Assembly: GCA_963810485.1 (NCBI GenBank)
Contig: CAWENQ010000007.1
Location: 186,001-250,000 of the forward strand
Origin: DATKFM01 sp963810485
Lineage (GTDB): Bacteria > Pseudomonadota > Alphaproteobacteria > Dongiales > Dongiaceae
Direction of reading: 5' to 3'
Length of the DNA stretch: 64,000 nt
Shown here: one piece after another, positions 1 through 8,588 of the stretch
Layout of the letters: every line of letters starts with the position of its first letter
Numbering within the stretch: position 1 is the stretch's first letter
Translations under genes and position numbers: made by a program
Notes under the pieces: generated by a model
The model's database searches: none
What the model was told of the DNA's origin: nothing
Seen by the model: only the letters and a program-made list of their open reading frames with translations

Positions 1-1948
1 TCGACACACGGACCGCTCCGGCAACCAGATTCACCACGGTAAATGGTGCAATCGGCACAAGACGGATCGCAGCAATCGCGATTACGCCGGTTCGATCAAA
101 GCGGTCCCTGATCCGATTCAGTCGCGGACCCATGACGCGCCGCAACGGACGCGACCCAAGCCGGCGCCCGATCATGTAGGTCACGGCGGCACTGAGGACG
201 GCGCCGATGGTGGCATAGATGAATCCCAGCCAAGCGCCAAAGGAGACCGCCGTCCCGGCGATGAGCAATGTAACCGGGAATCCGATGAGTCCCGCGACAA
301 TGAACACCAGGAAAACCAACACCGGCGCAATCGGGCTGGCCGCAATCTGCGCCAGGTAAGCTTCCAGTGAGGCCGGATCCGTCAGGTCCGCGACATAGGC
401 TGCTCTCCAAACCAGGGCAAGGGCGATTGCCGCTGATATCAGAACGCCGGTCTTGGCAATTCGGACAGCGGTTTGCCGGCGAGTTGTGGCGATGACACCT
501 GATTGGCCCACATCAATAAGCCCGATCGGTTGCTCAGGATCGGCGAGGGCCTCAACCGAGTTGGCAATCAGTTCACCGACACTGTCTTCGGCGTTGGGAA
601 GGGCCAGCAAGCTGCGTTCGCTTGGACACGCCCCATCCAGGATGCTCAGCAATGAGCGTCTCCCTTCGATGTCCTCGAGGATGCAATCCGCGGAAACTCC
701 GCAATGCTCACCCAAAAGCCGGCACAGGACCCGGCGGACGGACCGCCGATCAGATGGACTCTTCGCCGCTATGGTGAGATCGCATTCGGTATCTGTCCCC
801 ATCGACCGGTTGCAAAGGTTTGCCGAGCCAATTCGCAGGAAGCGATCGTCGACGATCATGACCTTTGAATGCACCATCACGTCGGCACAGCAGTCGCCCG
901 CACCCACGTGGGGATATACAAAGCGCACGCGATCGTCAGACGATTTTCGGACCGTTTCCACAAATCGGGTTCGCCCGGCAATCATCGCCTTTTCGCCGAT
1001 CCAGCTATTGTGGGTTTTTGGCACGACAATAAGCGCCTCAAGCGACGGGTTCTCCGTCAGCCTTTGTGCCAGCCGTTCGGCAACAGCCGAGCAGGTCAGA
1101 AACTGATTCTCGATGTAGATATAGTGTTGCGCAGAGTCGATCAGATCGAGGAACTGTGCTTCGACCTCTCGAATCTCCCTCCTGCCGATGCCGTTCGGAA
1201 GGGTTCGCGATATGGCAACATCCACGGACCGGAAATCTGGAGTTACAGACCGCGGCCATAGATCGGCCGACATTGTCGCCCAGGGCAGCTTCTCCGATGT
1301 CGCGGCGAACCAACGGTCGCGAACCAGTTCCGCGAGTCCGCGCGCCGCAGGCCCATCGACCAGGATCTGCACGTCATGGAACGGCGCATAGGGCGCGCCC
1401 GCCGGATCGGTTCGACAGGGATTGCTGACCATGTGCGAACTGCAATCCCAACGGCGGATCGTAAGGTCCAATCCCCCGGAAAAGGCAATGGTGTCATCGA
1501 TGACAACGATCTTCTGATGATGGGCCGACCCGATTGGCACACTGTCGTCGAGGCACAGTTCGATCTGATGCGGCGTCTTCCATTGCAGCGACAGGGACGG
1601 CGAAAACTCACGCTCGAGCGAGTAGAAGATCGAATAATCCCAAAGCAGGAGCTTTACGGTCAGCTGCGGCTTGGCCTGGACCAGCGCCGTCAGAAAATCA
1701 CCGAGCGCATCCGGCAGGCCATCGTCAACCTCTCCGGATTCGCCAACCAGGCGTGTCCGGCTATTGATATCCCAACCGACAATGAGAATGCTTCTCTGCG
1801 CCAATTTCATAGATTCCCGCAAAGCACCAAAATATTGCGCAGCATCAACGAGGACTGCCGCCCTGTTTGCGGGCACGACTTTCCAGGCATTGGCCGGCGC
1901 CTTCAGCACCGGCGTCTCATCGAGTATGAGCTGACTTGAATCCCGCAT
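1..1948 (-). CDS. Phospholipase D-like protein fused to VTT/DedA-type membrane domain (partial)
   Basis: The frame stays open from an ATG at 1948 to the left edge, so about 649 residues are visible and the C-terminus is missing. Two complete HxKxxxxD motifs define a phospholipase D superfamily enzyme: HHQKIVVIDD near residue 143 and HSKVMIVDD near residue 360. Each is followed by the usual downstream Gly/Ser pattern (FSGGLDLT, IGSANLCNR). After about residue 490 the protein turns hydrophobic, with membrane segments and a GFPVTLLIAGTAVSFGAWLG stretch typical of VTT (SNARE-associated/DedA) proteins. Predicted role: membrane-anchored phosphodiesterase or phosphatidyl transferase acting on phospholipids. 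Start choice: first ATG in the open frame before the region of similarity; no strong ribosome site was seen. Substrate unknown. Confidence 0.88.
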   Translation of the reverse strand, partial: MRDSSQLILDETPVLKAPANAWKVVPANRAAVLVDAAQYFGALRESMKLAQRSILIVGWDINSRTRLVGESGEVDDGLPDALGDFLTALVQAKPQLTVKLLLWDYSIFYSLEREFSPSLSLQWKTPHQIELCLDDSVPIGSAHHQKIVVIDDTIAFSGGLDLTIRRWDCSSHMVSNPCRTDPAGAPYAPFHDVQILVDGPAARGLAELVRDRWFAATSEKLPWATMSADLWPRSVTPDFRSVDVAISRTLPNGIGRREIREVEAQFLDLIDSAQHYIYIENQFLTCSAVAERLAQRLTENPSLEALIVVPKTHNSWIGEKAMIAGRTRFVETVRKSSDDRVRFVYPHVGAGDCCADVMVHSKVMIVDDRFLRIGSANLCNRSMGTDTECDLTIAAKSPSDRRSVRRVLCRLLGEHCGVSADCILEDIEGRRSLLSILDGACPSERSLLALPNAEDSVGELIANSVEALADPEQPIGLIDVGQSGVIATTRRQTAVRIAKTGVLISAAIALALVWRAAYVADLTDPASLEAYLAQIAASPIAPVLVFLVFIVAGLIGFPVTLLIAGTAVSFGAWLGFIYATIGAVLSAAVTYMIGRRLGSRPLRRVMGPRLNRIRDRFDRTGVIAIAAIRLVPIAPFTVVNLVAGAVRVS

Positions 1949-2475
1949 GGAATCTTTCCGGCGACTTGGAAATCCACCGCCGAGCATGTTGCTTCCACGG
2001 TGCAGAAATAGGTCACAGGAAATCGGCCTGTGTCCCTGAAAACTAACGGCAGGATGGCGCCTAAGTTCCCGGTGCCAGAACTGGTCACAAATGACGAAGA
2101 TCGATGGTATTCTGTGCAATCTCGCGAGGATGCGAGGATAACCGCAGCCGGTCGGAACTCCTACGGCCGGCGCCGGTTCAGCTGTCGAGGGCGATGTGGC
2201 TGATTCCCAACGGTCCTCGTGACTCTGCGCTCTGCTAGACTCACCTGCGCCTTCCCGGAAACCCCGGAGTCTGGAAACAGAGTCCGGGGTCTCTTGTATT
2301 GCGCCGCTCAATTGCGGCGCGAGCTGACTGGCGCCAGAGCCCCGCTGGCGAGCGTCTTGCTCGCCTGCCGGAAGCGGAACGACTGATCGCATTCCGCGTT
2401 TCCATAGGGAGTCGCACAACGAACCGATGAGGTTTGGAGAACGCATCGGGCCAATCGAGCTCGAGGAGATTTCCG
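1949..2475. other. Intergenic region and leader of the DUF1344-like gene
   Basis: About 530 bases without a supported gene. The left half probably holds the promoter of the phospholipase D gene. The right half holds three stem-loops (2262-2365, listed separately) and the ribosome site of the next gene. Short open frames here lack recognisable features. Confidence 0.6.
2262..2365 (+). promoter_or_regulatory. Three tandem stem-loops (structured leader or small RNA candidate)
   Basis: Hairpin 1: arms 2262-2273 and 2278-2289 with a GAAA tetraloop and a single G-G mismatch. Hairpin 2: arms 2301-2307 and 2314-2320 (GCGCCGC/GCGGCGC), six-base loop. Hairpin 3: arms 2347-2353 and 2359-2365 (GGCGAGC/GCTCGCC), five-base loop. 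All lie in noncoding DNA 110-210 bases before the DUF1344-like start. Hairpin 1 is followed by a moderately T-rich stretch, so it may be a terminator. Whether this is a 5' leader, a separate small RNA or a terminator array cannot be decided from sequence. Confidence 0.45.
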
Positions 2476-2772
2476 ATGGCAAGATTATTGCTCGCGATTG
2501 CATTCACGGGCCTTTCCGCCGCCATGACATTTCAACTTCAGGCGCAAGACGAAATCGAGGTGCCGGCTGTCAGCGGCACAGTGCAGTTCCTCGACCGGCA
2601 GTCGAGGACGATCGTTTTCGAAGACGGGTCGCGCTACACCCTTGGCGAGAATTCGGATGTCGGAACCTTGCAGGAAGGGTCCGAGGTGACACTTTCTTGT
2701 GACGCAACGGACAGCAATTGCGCGGTTGTCACTTCGGAGACCCCGAAGAGTGAGGGCAACGGCTCGGACTAG
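2476..2772 (+). CDS. Small secreted DUF1344-like protein
   Basis: 98 residues from the ATG at 2476, chosen because an AGGAG-type ribosome site sits about 6 bases upstream and a signal peptide begins directly (MARLLLAIAFTGLSAAMTFQLQAQ, cleavage after AQA or nearby). An in-frame ATG at 2434 would add 14 charged residues and is less likely. The mature part (VSGTVQFLDRQSRTIVFEDG..YTL) has the short beta-rich pattern of DUF1344 proteins, periplasmic proteins of unknown function common in Rhizobiales and relatives. Two cysteines near the C-terminus (SCDATDSNC) could form a disulfide. The assignment rests on pattern recognition only. No operon partner; the next gene points the other way. Confidence 0.7.
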   Translation: MARLLLAIAFTGLSAAMTFQLQAQDEIEVPAVSGTVQFLDRQSRTIVFEDGSRYTLGENSDVGTLQEGSEVTLSCDATDSNCAVVTSETPKSEGNGSD

Positions 2773-2812
2773 GCCTGCACTATCTACTCGAGGGGATTTG
2801 CATCGCCCGCAG

Positions 2813-5158
2813 TCAAAGCGGGGTCCTAGGACTCAACCGGCTGAGGCGCCGGGCGACGAAATACCGCCAGGCAAATATCGCAGCGACCAAGACAAATCCG
2901 GCGGCATCGCTCGCGGTATTGGGAAAGATCAGCAGTCCGGCGGCGATTGCCGCCAACAACCGCTCCGTCCAATTCACACTGCCGTTGGCATAGCCAAACG
3001 CCGTTATGCCCCACAGCACCACTGCTAACGTCGCTTTCATCGTCACATAGCCGACGTGGAGCCAATAGCCGAATCCATCCAATCCAGGCACTGGCTGCAG
3101 CATCAGCACGGGATCGGCAACGATCAGGTAGGGGATGATGAAGGCCGGCAAGGCGATACGCACTGCCTGGATGGCGATCTTAAGTCCGGATTCCCTGGCC
3201 ATCGGAGCGGCGGCAAAGGCAGCCAACGCCACCGGCGGTGTCAAGTCGGCCATGATTCCGAAATAGAACACGAACATGTGCGACACGATCAGCGGCACGC
3301 CCAGATGCAACAGGATCGGCGCCGCCAGCGACGAGGTAATGATGTAGTTGGGAATGGTCGGGACCCCCATGCCGAGCATCAAGCTGAACAGCATGACCAG
3401 CACCAGTCCCAGCGGCAGGTTATCCTGGCCAACCGCCATCACCGCAACACCAACAATTGTGCCGAGTCCGGTCAGTGTCATCGTGCCGATGACGATGCCG
3501 ACCAGGGCGCAAGCCAAGCCGACCGGCAGCGCCTGCCGCGCGCCATCAGCCAAGGCACGCCGGCACCCGATCAAGGCTTCGCGCCCGCTGCCGCTTATCA
3601 ACGCCGGTATGATCAGCGCGACCGTTACCAGCGCGACCGCCGCTACGCTGAACCAGATCGAGATCGCACACACAAGGCCGAGCGCGATCCAGAACAGGAG
3701 GCGCAGCGCTTTCGGCGAAAGGCTTCCCTGGATGGCAAGTCCAAGGATCAGCACGATCGTGAGCGCAACGCCGGTTGCTCCCGCGAAAAGTGGCGTGAAG
3801 CCCGCGAACAGCAGATAGACCAACGCGACCAGCGGCAGAATGAGGTACCAGTTCGCCTTCACTTCCGCGGTGAAGCTGGGCAGCCGCTCGCGCGGCAGGC
3901 CTTTGAGCCCGCGCTTGCCTGCCTCGAGATGCACAGACCAGTAGCTGGCGAAGAAATAGAGCAAGGCGGGGATGATGGCGGCGCGTGCGATCTCGGCATA
4001 GGGCACATCGATCGTCTCCGCCATGATGAAAGCGACCGCGCCCATAACAGGCGGCATGATCTGCCCGCCCATCGAGGATGTCGCTTCAACACCGCCGGCG
4101 AAGGCGGACGTGAACCCAAAACGTTTCATCAGGGGTATGGTGAATTGGCCCGAAGCAACGACATTGGCAACACCCGACCCGGAGACGGTACCCATCAACG
4201 CGCTGGACGCCACGCACACCTTGCCAGGCCCGCCACGCGCCCGGCCGAACGCCGCCATGGAGATTTCGTTGAAGAAACGAATGATCCCGGCCTGTTCCAT
4301 GAACGAGCCGAACAGGATGAAAAGGAAGATGTAGGTGGCGGAGACCAGAATCGGCGTGCCGTAGATTCCTTCTGTGCCAAAGACCATATGCTCGATGACT
4401 TGCGCAACGTCATAGCCGCGATGATCGAGCGGGGCTGGCAGATGATTGCCGAACAGGCAATATGCAAGAAATATTCCCGCCATGATTGGCAGTGCCGGGC
4501 CTAGCACGCGCCACACCAGCGCGAACAACACTGCAAGTCCGAGCATGCCGACAATGAGATCTTGTGTCAGGAGATCTCCCGAGCGCTGGACGAGATCAAA
4601 ATAGAACGCCCACTGGTAGAGCCCTGCGAGGAGCCCTACGGCGCCCAGCAGCCACAGCAGCCAGCGGTCGACATGTCGACGGTCCTTTTTTTTGGCGAGA
4701 CTCGCGGAAAGGGCCAGCGCACCGACCAGACACAGGAACCCGACATGCATCGCGCGCAGGACCTGGCTCGGCAGTCCACCCGCATAACGCACCAGGATCG
4801 CGTATGTCACCGCCAGCGTGAGCAACGCCAGCAGCCCTTCACTTATCTTGCGCCCTCTAAGCTTGTCCCACCCGACCTTGATCGCCCCCAGGACAAGCGC
4901 AATTCCGCTCATTCCCGCCAAATCGATGCCCGGCAGGAAATCCTTGTCCAGCGGGATGCCGAAGCCGGTCACCAACTGGAACACCGAGAATGACACGGCG
5001 ATCCAGAAGAGCAGACGTCCAGTGGCGCCCGCCTTGAACAGGTCGTCGGTCAATCCGGATTCGCCAAATGGCAGGTTCGGCGCGGCGGCGGTTCCTGTGT
5101 CGCTCGCCCGATCCGTCGACATGGATGGAGCCGCCGACGCCGTACGCTCCGGTTCCAC
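2813..5158 (-). CDS. TRAP transporter fused permease (DctQM type, TAXI system)
   Basis: 781 residues, the normal length for the fused small plus large membrane subunit of TAXI-type TRAP transporters. About 16-18 hydrophobic segments are visible. The DctM core carries the typical ATSSMGGQIMPPVMGAVAFIMA and GMGVPTIPNYI stretches. It forms a sodium- or proton-driven importer in the inner membrane with the binding protein encoded immediately upstream; only 4 bases separate the two. The listed start is a GTG at 5158; an ATG at 5122 (MSTDRAS) is an alternative. Substrate cannot be inferred; TAXI systems are associated with organic and amino acids. No catabolic gene is adjacent. Confidence 0.93.
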   Translation of the reverse strand: MEPERTASAAPSMSTDRASDTGTAAAPNLPFGESGLTDDLFKAGATGRLLFWIAVSFSVFQLVTGFGIPLDKDFLPGIDLAGMSGIALVLGAIKVGWDKLRGRKISEGLLALLTLAVTYAILVRYAGGLPSQVLRAMHVGFLCLVGALALSASLAKKKDRRHVDRWLLWLLGAVGLLAGLYQWAFYFDLVQRSGDLLTQDLIVGMLGLAVLFALVWRVLGPALPIMAGIFLAYCLFGNHLPAPLDHRGYDVAQVIEHMVFGTEGIYGTPILVSATYIFLFILFGSFMEQAGIIRFFNEISMAAFGRARGGPGKVCVASSALMGTVSGSGVANVVASGQFTIPLMKRFGFTSAFAGGVEATSSMGGQIMPPVMGAVAFIMAETIDVPYAEIARAAIIPALLYFFASYWSVHLEAGKRGLKGLPRERLPSFTAEVKANWYLILPLVALVYLLFAGFTPLFAGATGVALTIVLILGLAIQGSLSPKALRLLFWIALGLVCAISIWFSVAAVALVTVALIIPALISGSGREALIGCRRALADGARQALPVGLACALVGIVIGTMTLTGLGTIVGVAVMAVGQDNLPLGLVLVMLFSLMLGMGVPTIPNYIITSSLAAPILLHLGVPLIVSHMFVFYFGIMADLTPPVALAAFAAAPMARESGLKIAIQAVRIALPAFIIPYLIVADPVLMLQPVPGLDGFGYWLHVGYVTMKATLAVVLWGITAFGYANGSVNWTERLLAAIAAGLLIFPNTASDAAGFVLVAAIFAWRYFVARRLSRLSPRTPL

Positions 5159-5162
5159 AATG

Positions 5163-6119
5163 CTACAGCAAGTTCATCTCCGTGAAGTACTTCAGCGCAC
5201 CGGGGTGAAGTGCGGCCGGTGAGCCCGTCGCCGCTTTCTCCAATGAAATGGCTTTGGCTGCCGCATGAGCGGCTTGCAGCTCCGGCAGATTCTCATAGAT
5301 CGCCGCCGTCATCTTGTAGACGAGATCCGCCGGTAGATCGGCGCGTGTCACCAGGAAATTCGGCACGGCAACCGTCGCCACATCGGCCGTCTGTCCTTCA
5401 TAGGTGTCGGCCGGGATGTTGGCAGAGTAGAATGGTTGTCCCATCTTCTGCGCCACCTCCGTCGGCACCGCGACCAGGACAATGGGCACCGATGTGGCGA
5501 GGTCGCGAATGGATGCTACGCCTAGACCCGCTGACTGGAGCGTGGCGTCGAGTTGCCGATTCTTCATCAGCTCAACGGACTGGGCAAAGTCCAGATACTC
5601 CACCTTGCCAAGCTCCTCATAGCTCATGCCGGCGCCGGCGAGGATCGCTCGCGCATTGAGCTCGGTGCCGGACTTCGGCGCGCCGACCGAGACCCGCTTT
5701 CCCTTGAGGTCGGCCAGCGTGTTGATGCCGCTTTCCTTTGAGGCAACGATCTGCACGTAATTGGGATAGATGGCGCCGATGGTCTGCACCTTGTCGAGCG
5801 GCGCTTTGAATCCCGCATCGGCCGAACCCGACACGGCGGCCGCAAGCGAATCTCCGAGCGTAAAGGCGATCTCACCCTTGCCGCCCTGAATCAGATTGAG
5901 GTTCTCGACTGAGCCCTTGGTCGCTTGCACCGACGGCCGCACGCCCGGCACCTTATCCGCTAGAACTTTGGAGATTGCGACTCCGAGCGGGTAGTAAACG
6001 CCTGACGTGCCTCCGGTCAGAATATTGACGAACTCGTCGGCCCTCGCCGTAAGCGGTACGAACGATAAGCCGAGAGCGACTCCACCGGACAGTACGCGGC
6101 GCCGGGAAACATTCAACAT
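5163..6119 (-). CDS. TAXI family TRAP transporter solute-binding protein
   Basis: 318 residues when started at the ATG at 6119, which has a strong GGGAGGAGG ribosome site; a longer frame to 6167 lacks this. The N-terminus MLNVSRRRVLSGGVALGLSF is a signal peptide with twin arginines in a Tat-like SRRxxL context, cleaved near TARA-DEF. The mature protein starts with the TAXI hallmark ILTGGTSGVYYPLG and contains GKRVSVGAPKSGTELNARA, typical of the ligand pocket. It captures the ligand in the periplasm and delivers it to the fused permease encoded just downstream. The gene is first in a two-gene operon. Confidence 0.94.
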   Translation of the reverse strand: MLNVSRRRVLSGGVALGLSFVPLTARADEFVNILTGGTSGVYYPLGVAISKVLADKVPGVRPSVQATKGSVENLNLIQGGKGEIAFTLGDSLAAAVSGSADAGFKAPLDKVQTIGAIYPNYVQIVASKESGINTLADLKGKRVSVGAPKSGTELNARAILAGAGMSYEELGKVEYLDFAQSVELMKNRQLDATLQSAGLGVASIRDLATSVPIVLVAVPTEVAQKMGQPFYSANIPADTYEGQTADVATVAVPNFLVTRADLPADLVYKMTAAIYENLPELQAAHAAAKAISLEKAATGSPAALHPGALKYFTEMNLL

Positions 6120-7093
6120 GGCAACCTCCTCCCTATGCGTTTTGCCGGCTCGGCGCCGTCCGCTCATCGATGCTGGCGCCGGCCGTTCGGACCACGACGG
6201 AGAGTGAACGACAAATCCGGCAGCTTGTCATCGTTAGCGTTCATAACGCTATGAGCATGACCCAAGCCAACCTCCGTTGCTACCTGCTCTCGCTGCCAAC
6301 CTCTTGACCATACGAAGAATTCCGCAAGGCTACTGGTCAAGATCCACGCGGATTGCAAGTCTTGGCATGGGCAGAATCGGGGTTTGGTCCCGGGGCAGTG
6401 CAAAACGCGTCGTCATGCGTCGAGTGCGGGATCATGACGAAGCCGACTTGCTTGCCGGCTTATCGAGGTCGACTGTCGTGAAGGCGGTACTACGCTTTGT
6501 AGCCGTATGATCCAAGATCAGCTCTTCGTTCAACGAGGACGCCGTGGCCTGCGCTTGTGGATGGCCCCGTCAGCAACGGCGCATTGCTCATGTTGGAATC
6601 GTTCTGTCGGGACCTGCACAGGGGAGGGCAACATATCTGCTCGGCGGCTGACGCCCTAGGGACACGATCCATAGCATTCACTCACCTTACGCACTGCCTC
6701 GTCAAGAATAGTGTCAGCCCTGGCTTCGCCGTGACGCACAGTTCGTCGGCTTCGGCGTATGAGAACTCGTTCCTGCTCACTGCCGCCAAACGCGAGGCAT
6801 TTTTTGTTGTCGGCATTGGACCAAGGTCCAATTGCCGATCTGCGTGCGACGCCCCAAACTCCAACTTCCGCTCAGAGAGTGGATTCGACCTGACAGGCGC
6901 GCGCGCAGGCCCCCTTGCTCACGCGCCTGTCCTTCTCCCGAGCAGCCGGTGGTGCATCCGATCGATCCGCCGTCGGTCATAGTGGCGTACGCGTATCATC
7001 TGCTCCGATATTGGGCGTAGATCGACAGGATCTTGTCACCCGAAAGTCACCCGCAGCTGCCGGGGCCCGACAATCAGGACGTGAGGACCCGCC
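6120..7093. other. Long intergenic region before the aquaporin gene
   Basis: About 970 bases with no supportable gene. Short open frames on both strands lack motifs, ribosome sites or consistent codon use. The region includes the TRAP operon promoter on its left side and a 23-base near-palindrome at 6813-6835 (listed separately). Lower GC than the flanking genes suggests non-coding or decayed DNA. Confidence 0.6.
6813..6835 (+). promoter_or_regulatory. Palindromic operator-like element, copy 1
   Basis: Core TTGGACCAAGGTCCAA with outer arms GCA and TTGC. The inner 18 bases (6815-6832) are a perfect inverted repeat with a two-base centre. It lies 258 bases upstream of the aquaporin start. The reverse complement of 37816-37838 matches 22 of its 23 bases. 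A symmetric site this size suits a dimeric DNA-binding protein; the regulator is unknown. Confidence 0.55.
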
Positions 7094-7732
7094 ATGCGCC
7101 GGAACGCTGTTGAGTTCATCGGGACGTTTTTTCTCTTGTTGACAATCGGCTGCACCGGGATCGCCGCGTCCCCAGGCGTGATTGCGCCGCTGGCCATAGG
7201 GTCCGTGCTGATGGTGATGATCTACGCGGGCGGCCACATCTCGGGCGCCCATTACAACCCGGCGGTCACGCTCGGGGTGTTCCTGCGGGGACGGTGTCCG
7301 CGCTCGGACCTGTTGCCATATTGGGGGGCGCAACTGCTCGGGGCCGCCGGTGCTTCCGGGATCGTCATCCTGGCCCTTCGGGGTGCGCCGGTGGATCCAT
7401 TCGTTGCCCCCGTATTTGGGGCGTTTCTGGCCGAGTTCCTTTTCACGTTTGCGCTTGTGTACGTTGTGTTGAACGTGGCCACGGCCGACGCAACAGCCGG
7501 AAACTCCTACTTCGGTCTCGCGATCGGATTCACGGTCCTGGCTGGCGCATTCGCCGTCGGCCCGGTGTCGGGGGCGGCCTTCAACCCGGCCGTCGCCATC
7601 GGCGCCTCGATCGTGGGCCTACTCCCGTGGTCCAACTTGTGGCTTTACATCGTTGCGGAACTGCTGGGAGGGGCCGCCGCGGCGTTCGCCTTCAAGGCGC
7701 TCAACCCAGCCAGCCAGCCCGGGAGTGCTTAG
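7094..7732 (+). CDS. Aquaporin (MIP family channel)
   Basis: 212 residues, six hydrophobic segments and both half-helix signatures: HYNPAVTLG near residue 53 and AFNPAVAIG near residue 159. The first motif follows SGAH and the second follows SGAA, as in the MIP fold. The length is short and lacks the loop insertions of GlpF, favouring a water channel (AqpZ-like), though glycerol cannot be excluded. Start: ATG at 7094 with GTGAGGA upstream. It sits alone, converging on the methyltransferase gene with 15 bases between stops. The palindromic element at 6813-6835 may control it. Confidence 0.93.
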   Translation: MRRNAVEFIGTFFLLLTIGCTGIAASPGVIAPLAIGSVLMVMIYAGGHISGAHYNPAVTLGVFLRGRCPRSDLLPYWGAQLLGAAGASGIVILALRGAPVDPFVAPVFGAFLAEFLFTFALVYVVLNVATADATAGNSYFGLAIGFTVLAGAFAVGPVSGAAFNPAVAIGASIVGLLPWSNLWLYIVAELLGGAAAAFAFKALNPASQPGSA

Positions 7733-7747
7733 GACCGGGCAAGCGGA

Positions 7748-8476
7748 TCAGTCCGCTACGACGAGCCGGTATCCGGCGTCATATTCATCAAGGGTGAGCA
7801 ATTCGGCGTAGCGGCGCTCCCACTCGCCGGTTTCGAGATCCCGCTTCAGATTCTGCAATCCTGCTTCGGCGTTGCCGATGGCCCAGAAGGACGAACTGCC
7901 GGATCGGATGTATGGATCAAGATAGGCCGCAGGCCGGCGCCAGTAGGCATAGAGGAATCCGTCGCTGCAATCGTGCGGCACCAGAACCGGTGTGACCTGC
8001 ACCGAGCCCAGCCATCGTTCGTAGTCGGACATCGCTGGCATCTGTGCCTCGTCCAACGCCGCCAGTTCAGGAAGATAGTCCGTCAGCCACGGCCGGTGCG
8101 ACGGATCGAACGTGAGCAGGACGATCCGACCGCGTGTCACGCGGCGCATCTCGCGCAAGCCGGCCTCCTTGTCAGGCCAATGATGAATGGTCAGGATCGC
8201 CATGGAGGCGTCGAAACTCTTGTCATCGAATGGCAGATCGTCGGCGCTGGCCTGAATCGCCTCGGCCGCCGCCGGACTGCGCTTTCGGATCATCTCGCGC
8301 GAAGGCTCGACAGCGATCAGGGATCGATCAGTCGGTTCGTAGGAACCGGTGCCTGCGCCGACATTCAAAACAGTTTGCGCTGACCCGAGTGCGCTCTCGA
8401 TGATCCGGGCTATCCGCTGATCCGGCTTGCGAAGCTCCGCATAATTGATTCCGATGATGTCATATTTCGCACTCAT
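7748..8476 (-). CDS. Class I SAM-dependent methyltransferase
   Basis: 242 residues from the ATG at 8476, preceded by GGGAG 7 bases upstream; a longer frame to 8524 is less supported. Motif I is VLNVGAGTGSYEP (residues about 36-48), followed by the acidic strand IAVEPS. The motif II-like ADDLPFDDKSFDASMAI and the following MRRVTRGRIVLLTFDP are typical of the Methyltransf_11 group. Substrate unknown. It is monocistronic between the aquaporin gene and aroE, separated from aroE by about 110 bases. Confidence 0.88.
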   Translation of the reverse strand: MSAKYDIIGINYAELRKPDQRIARIIESALGSAQTVLNVGAGTGSYEPTDRSLIAVEPSREMIRKRSPAAAEAIQASADDLPFDDKSFDASMAILTIHHWPDKEAGLREMRRVTRGRIVLLTFDPSHRPWLTDYLPELAALDEAQMPAMSDYERWLGSVQVTPVLVPHDCSDGFLYAYWRRPAAYLDPYIRSGSSSFWAIGNAEAGLQNLKRDLETGEWERRYAELLTLDEYDAGYRLVVAD

Positions 8477-8588
8477 CGCGCTTTTCTCCCGTGAGTCACC
8501 GACGTCTGCAAGGGGCCGAAACAAGTCATTGGGCGAATGTCCGCTCTGCCGCTTTCCGGGCTAGCTCGAGAGCGGACTTCAGGGCGGC

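Noticed and set aside
3056..4504. 482-residue plus-strand frame
   Set aside because: Lies antisense to the TRAP permease; no motifs, extreme Arg/Gln/His content typical of a shadow frame in GC-rich DNA.
6557..6982. 141-residue plus-strand frame in the gap before the aquaporin gene
   Set aside because: No ribosome site or motif, contains the palindromic element, and several competing frames overlap it.
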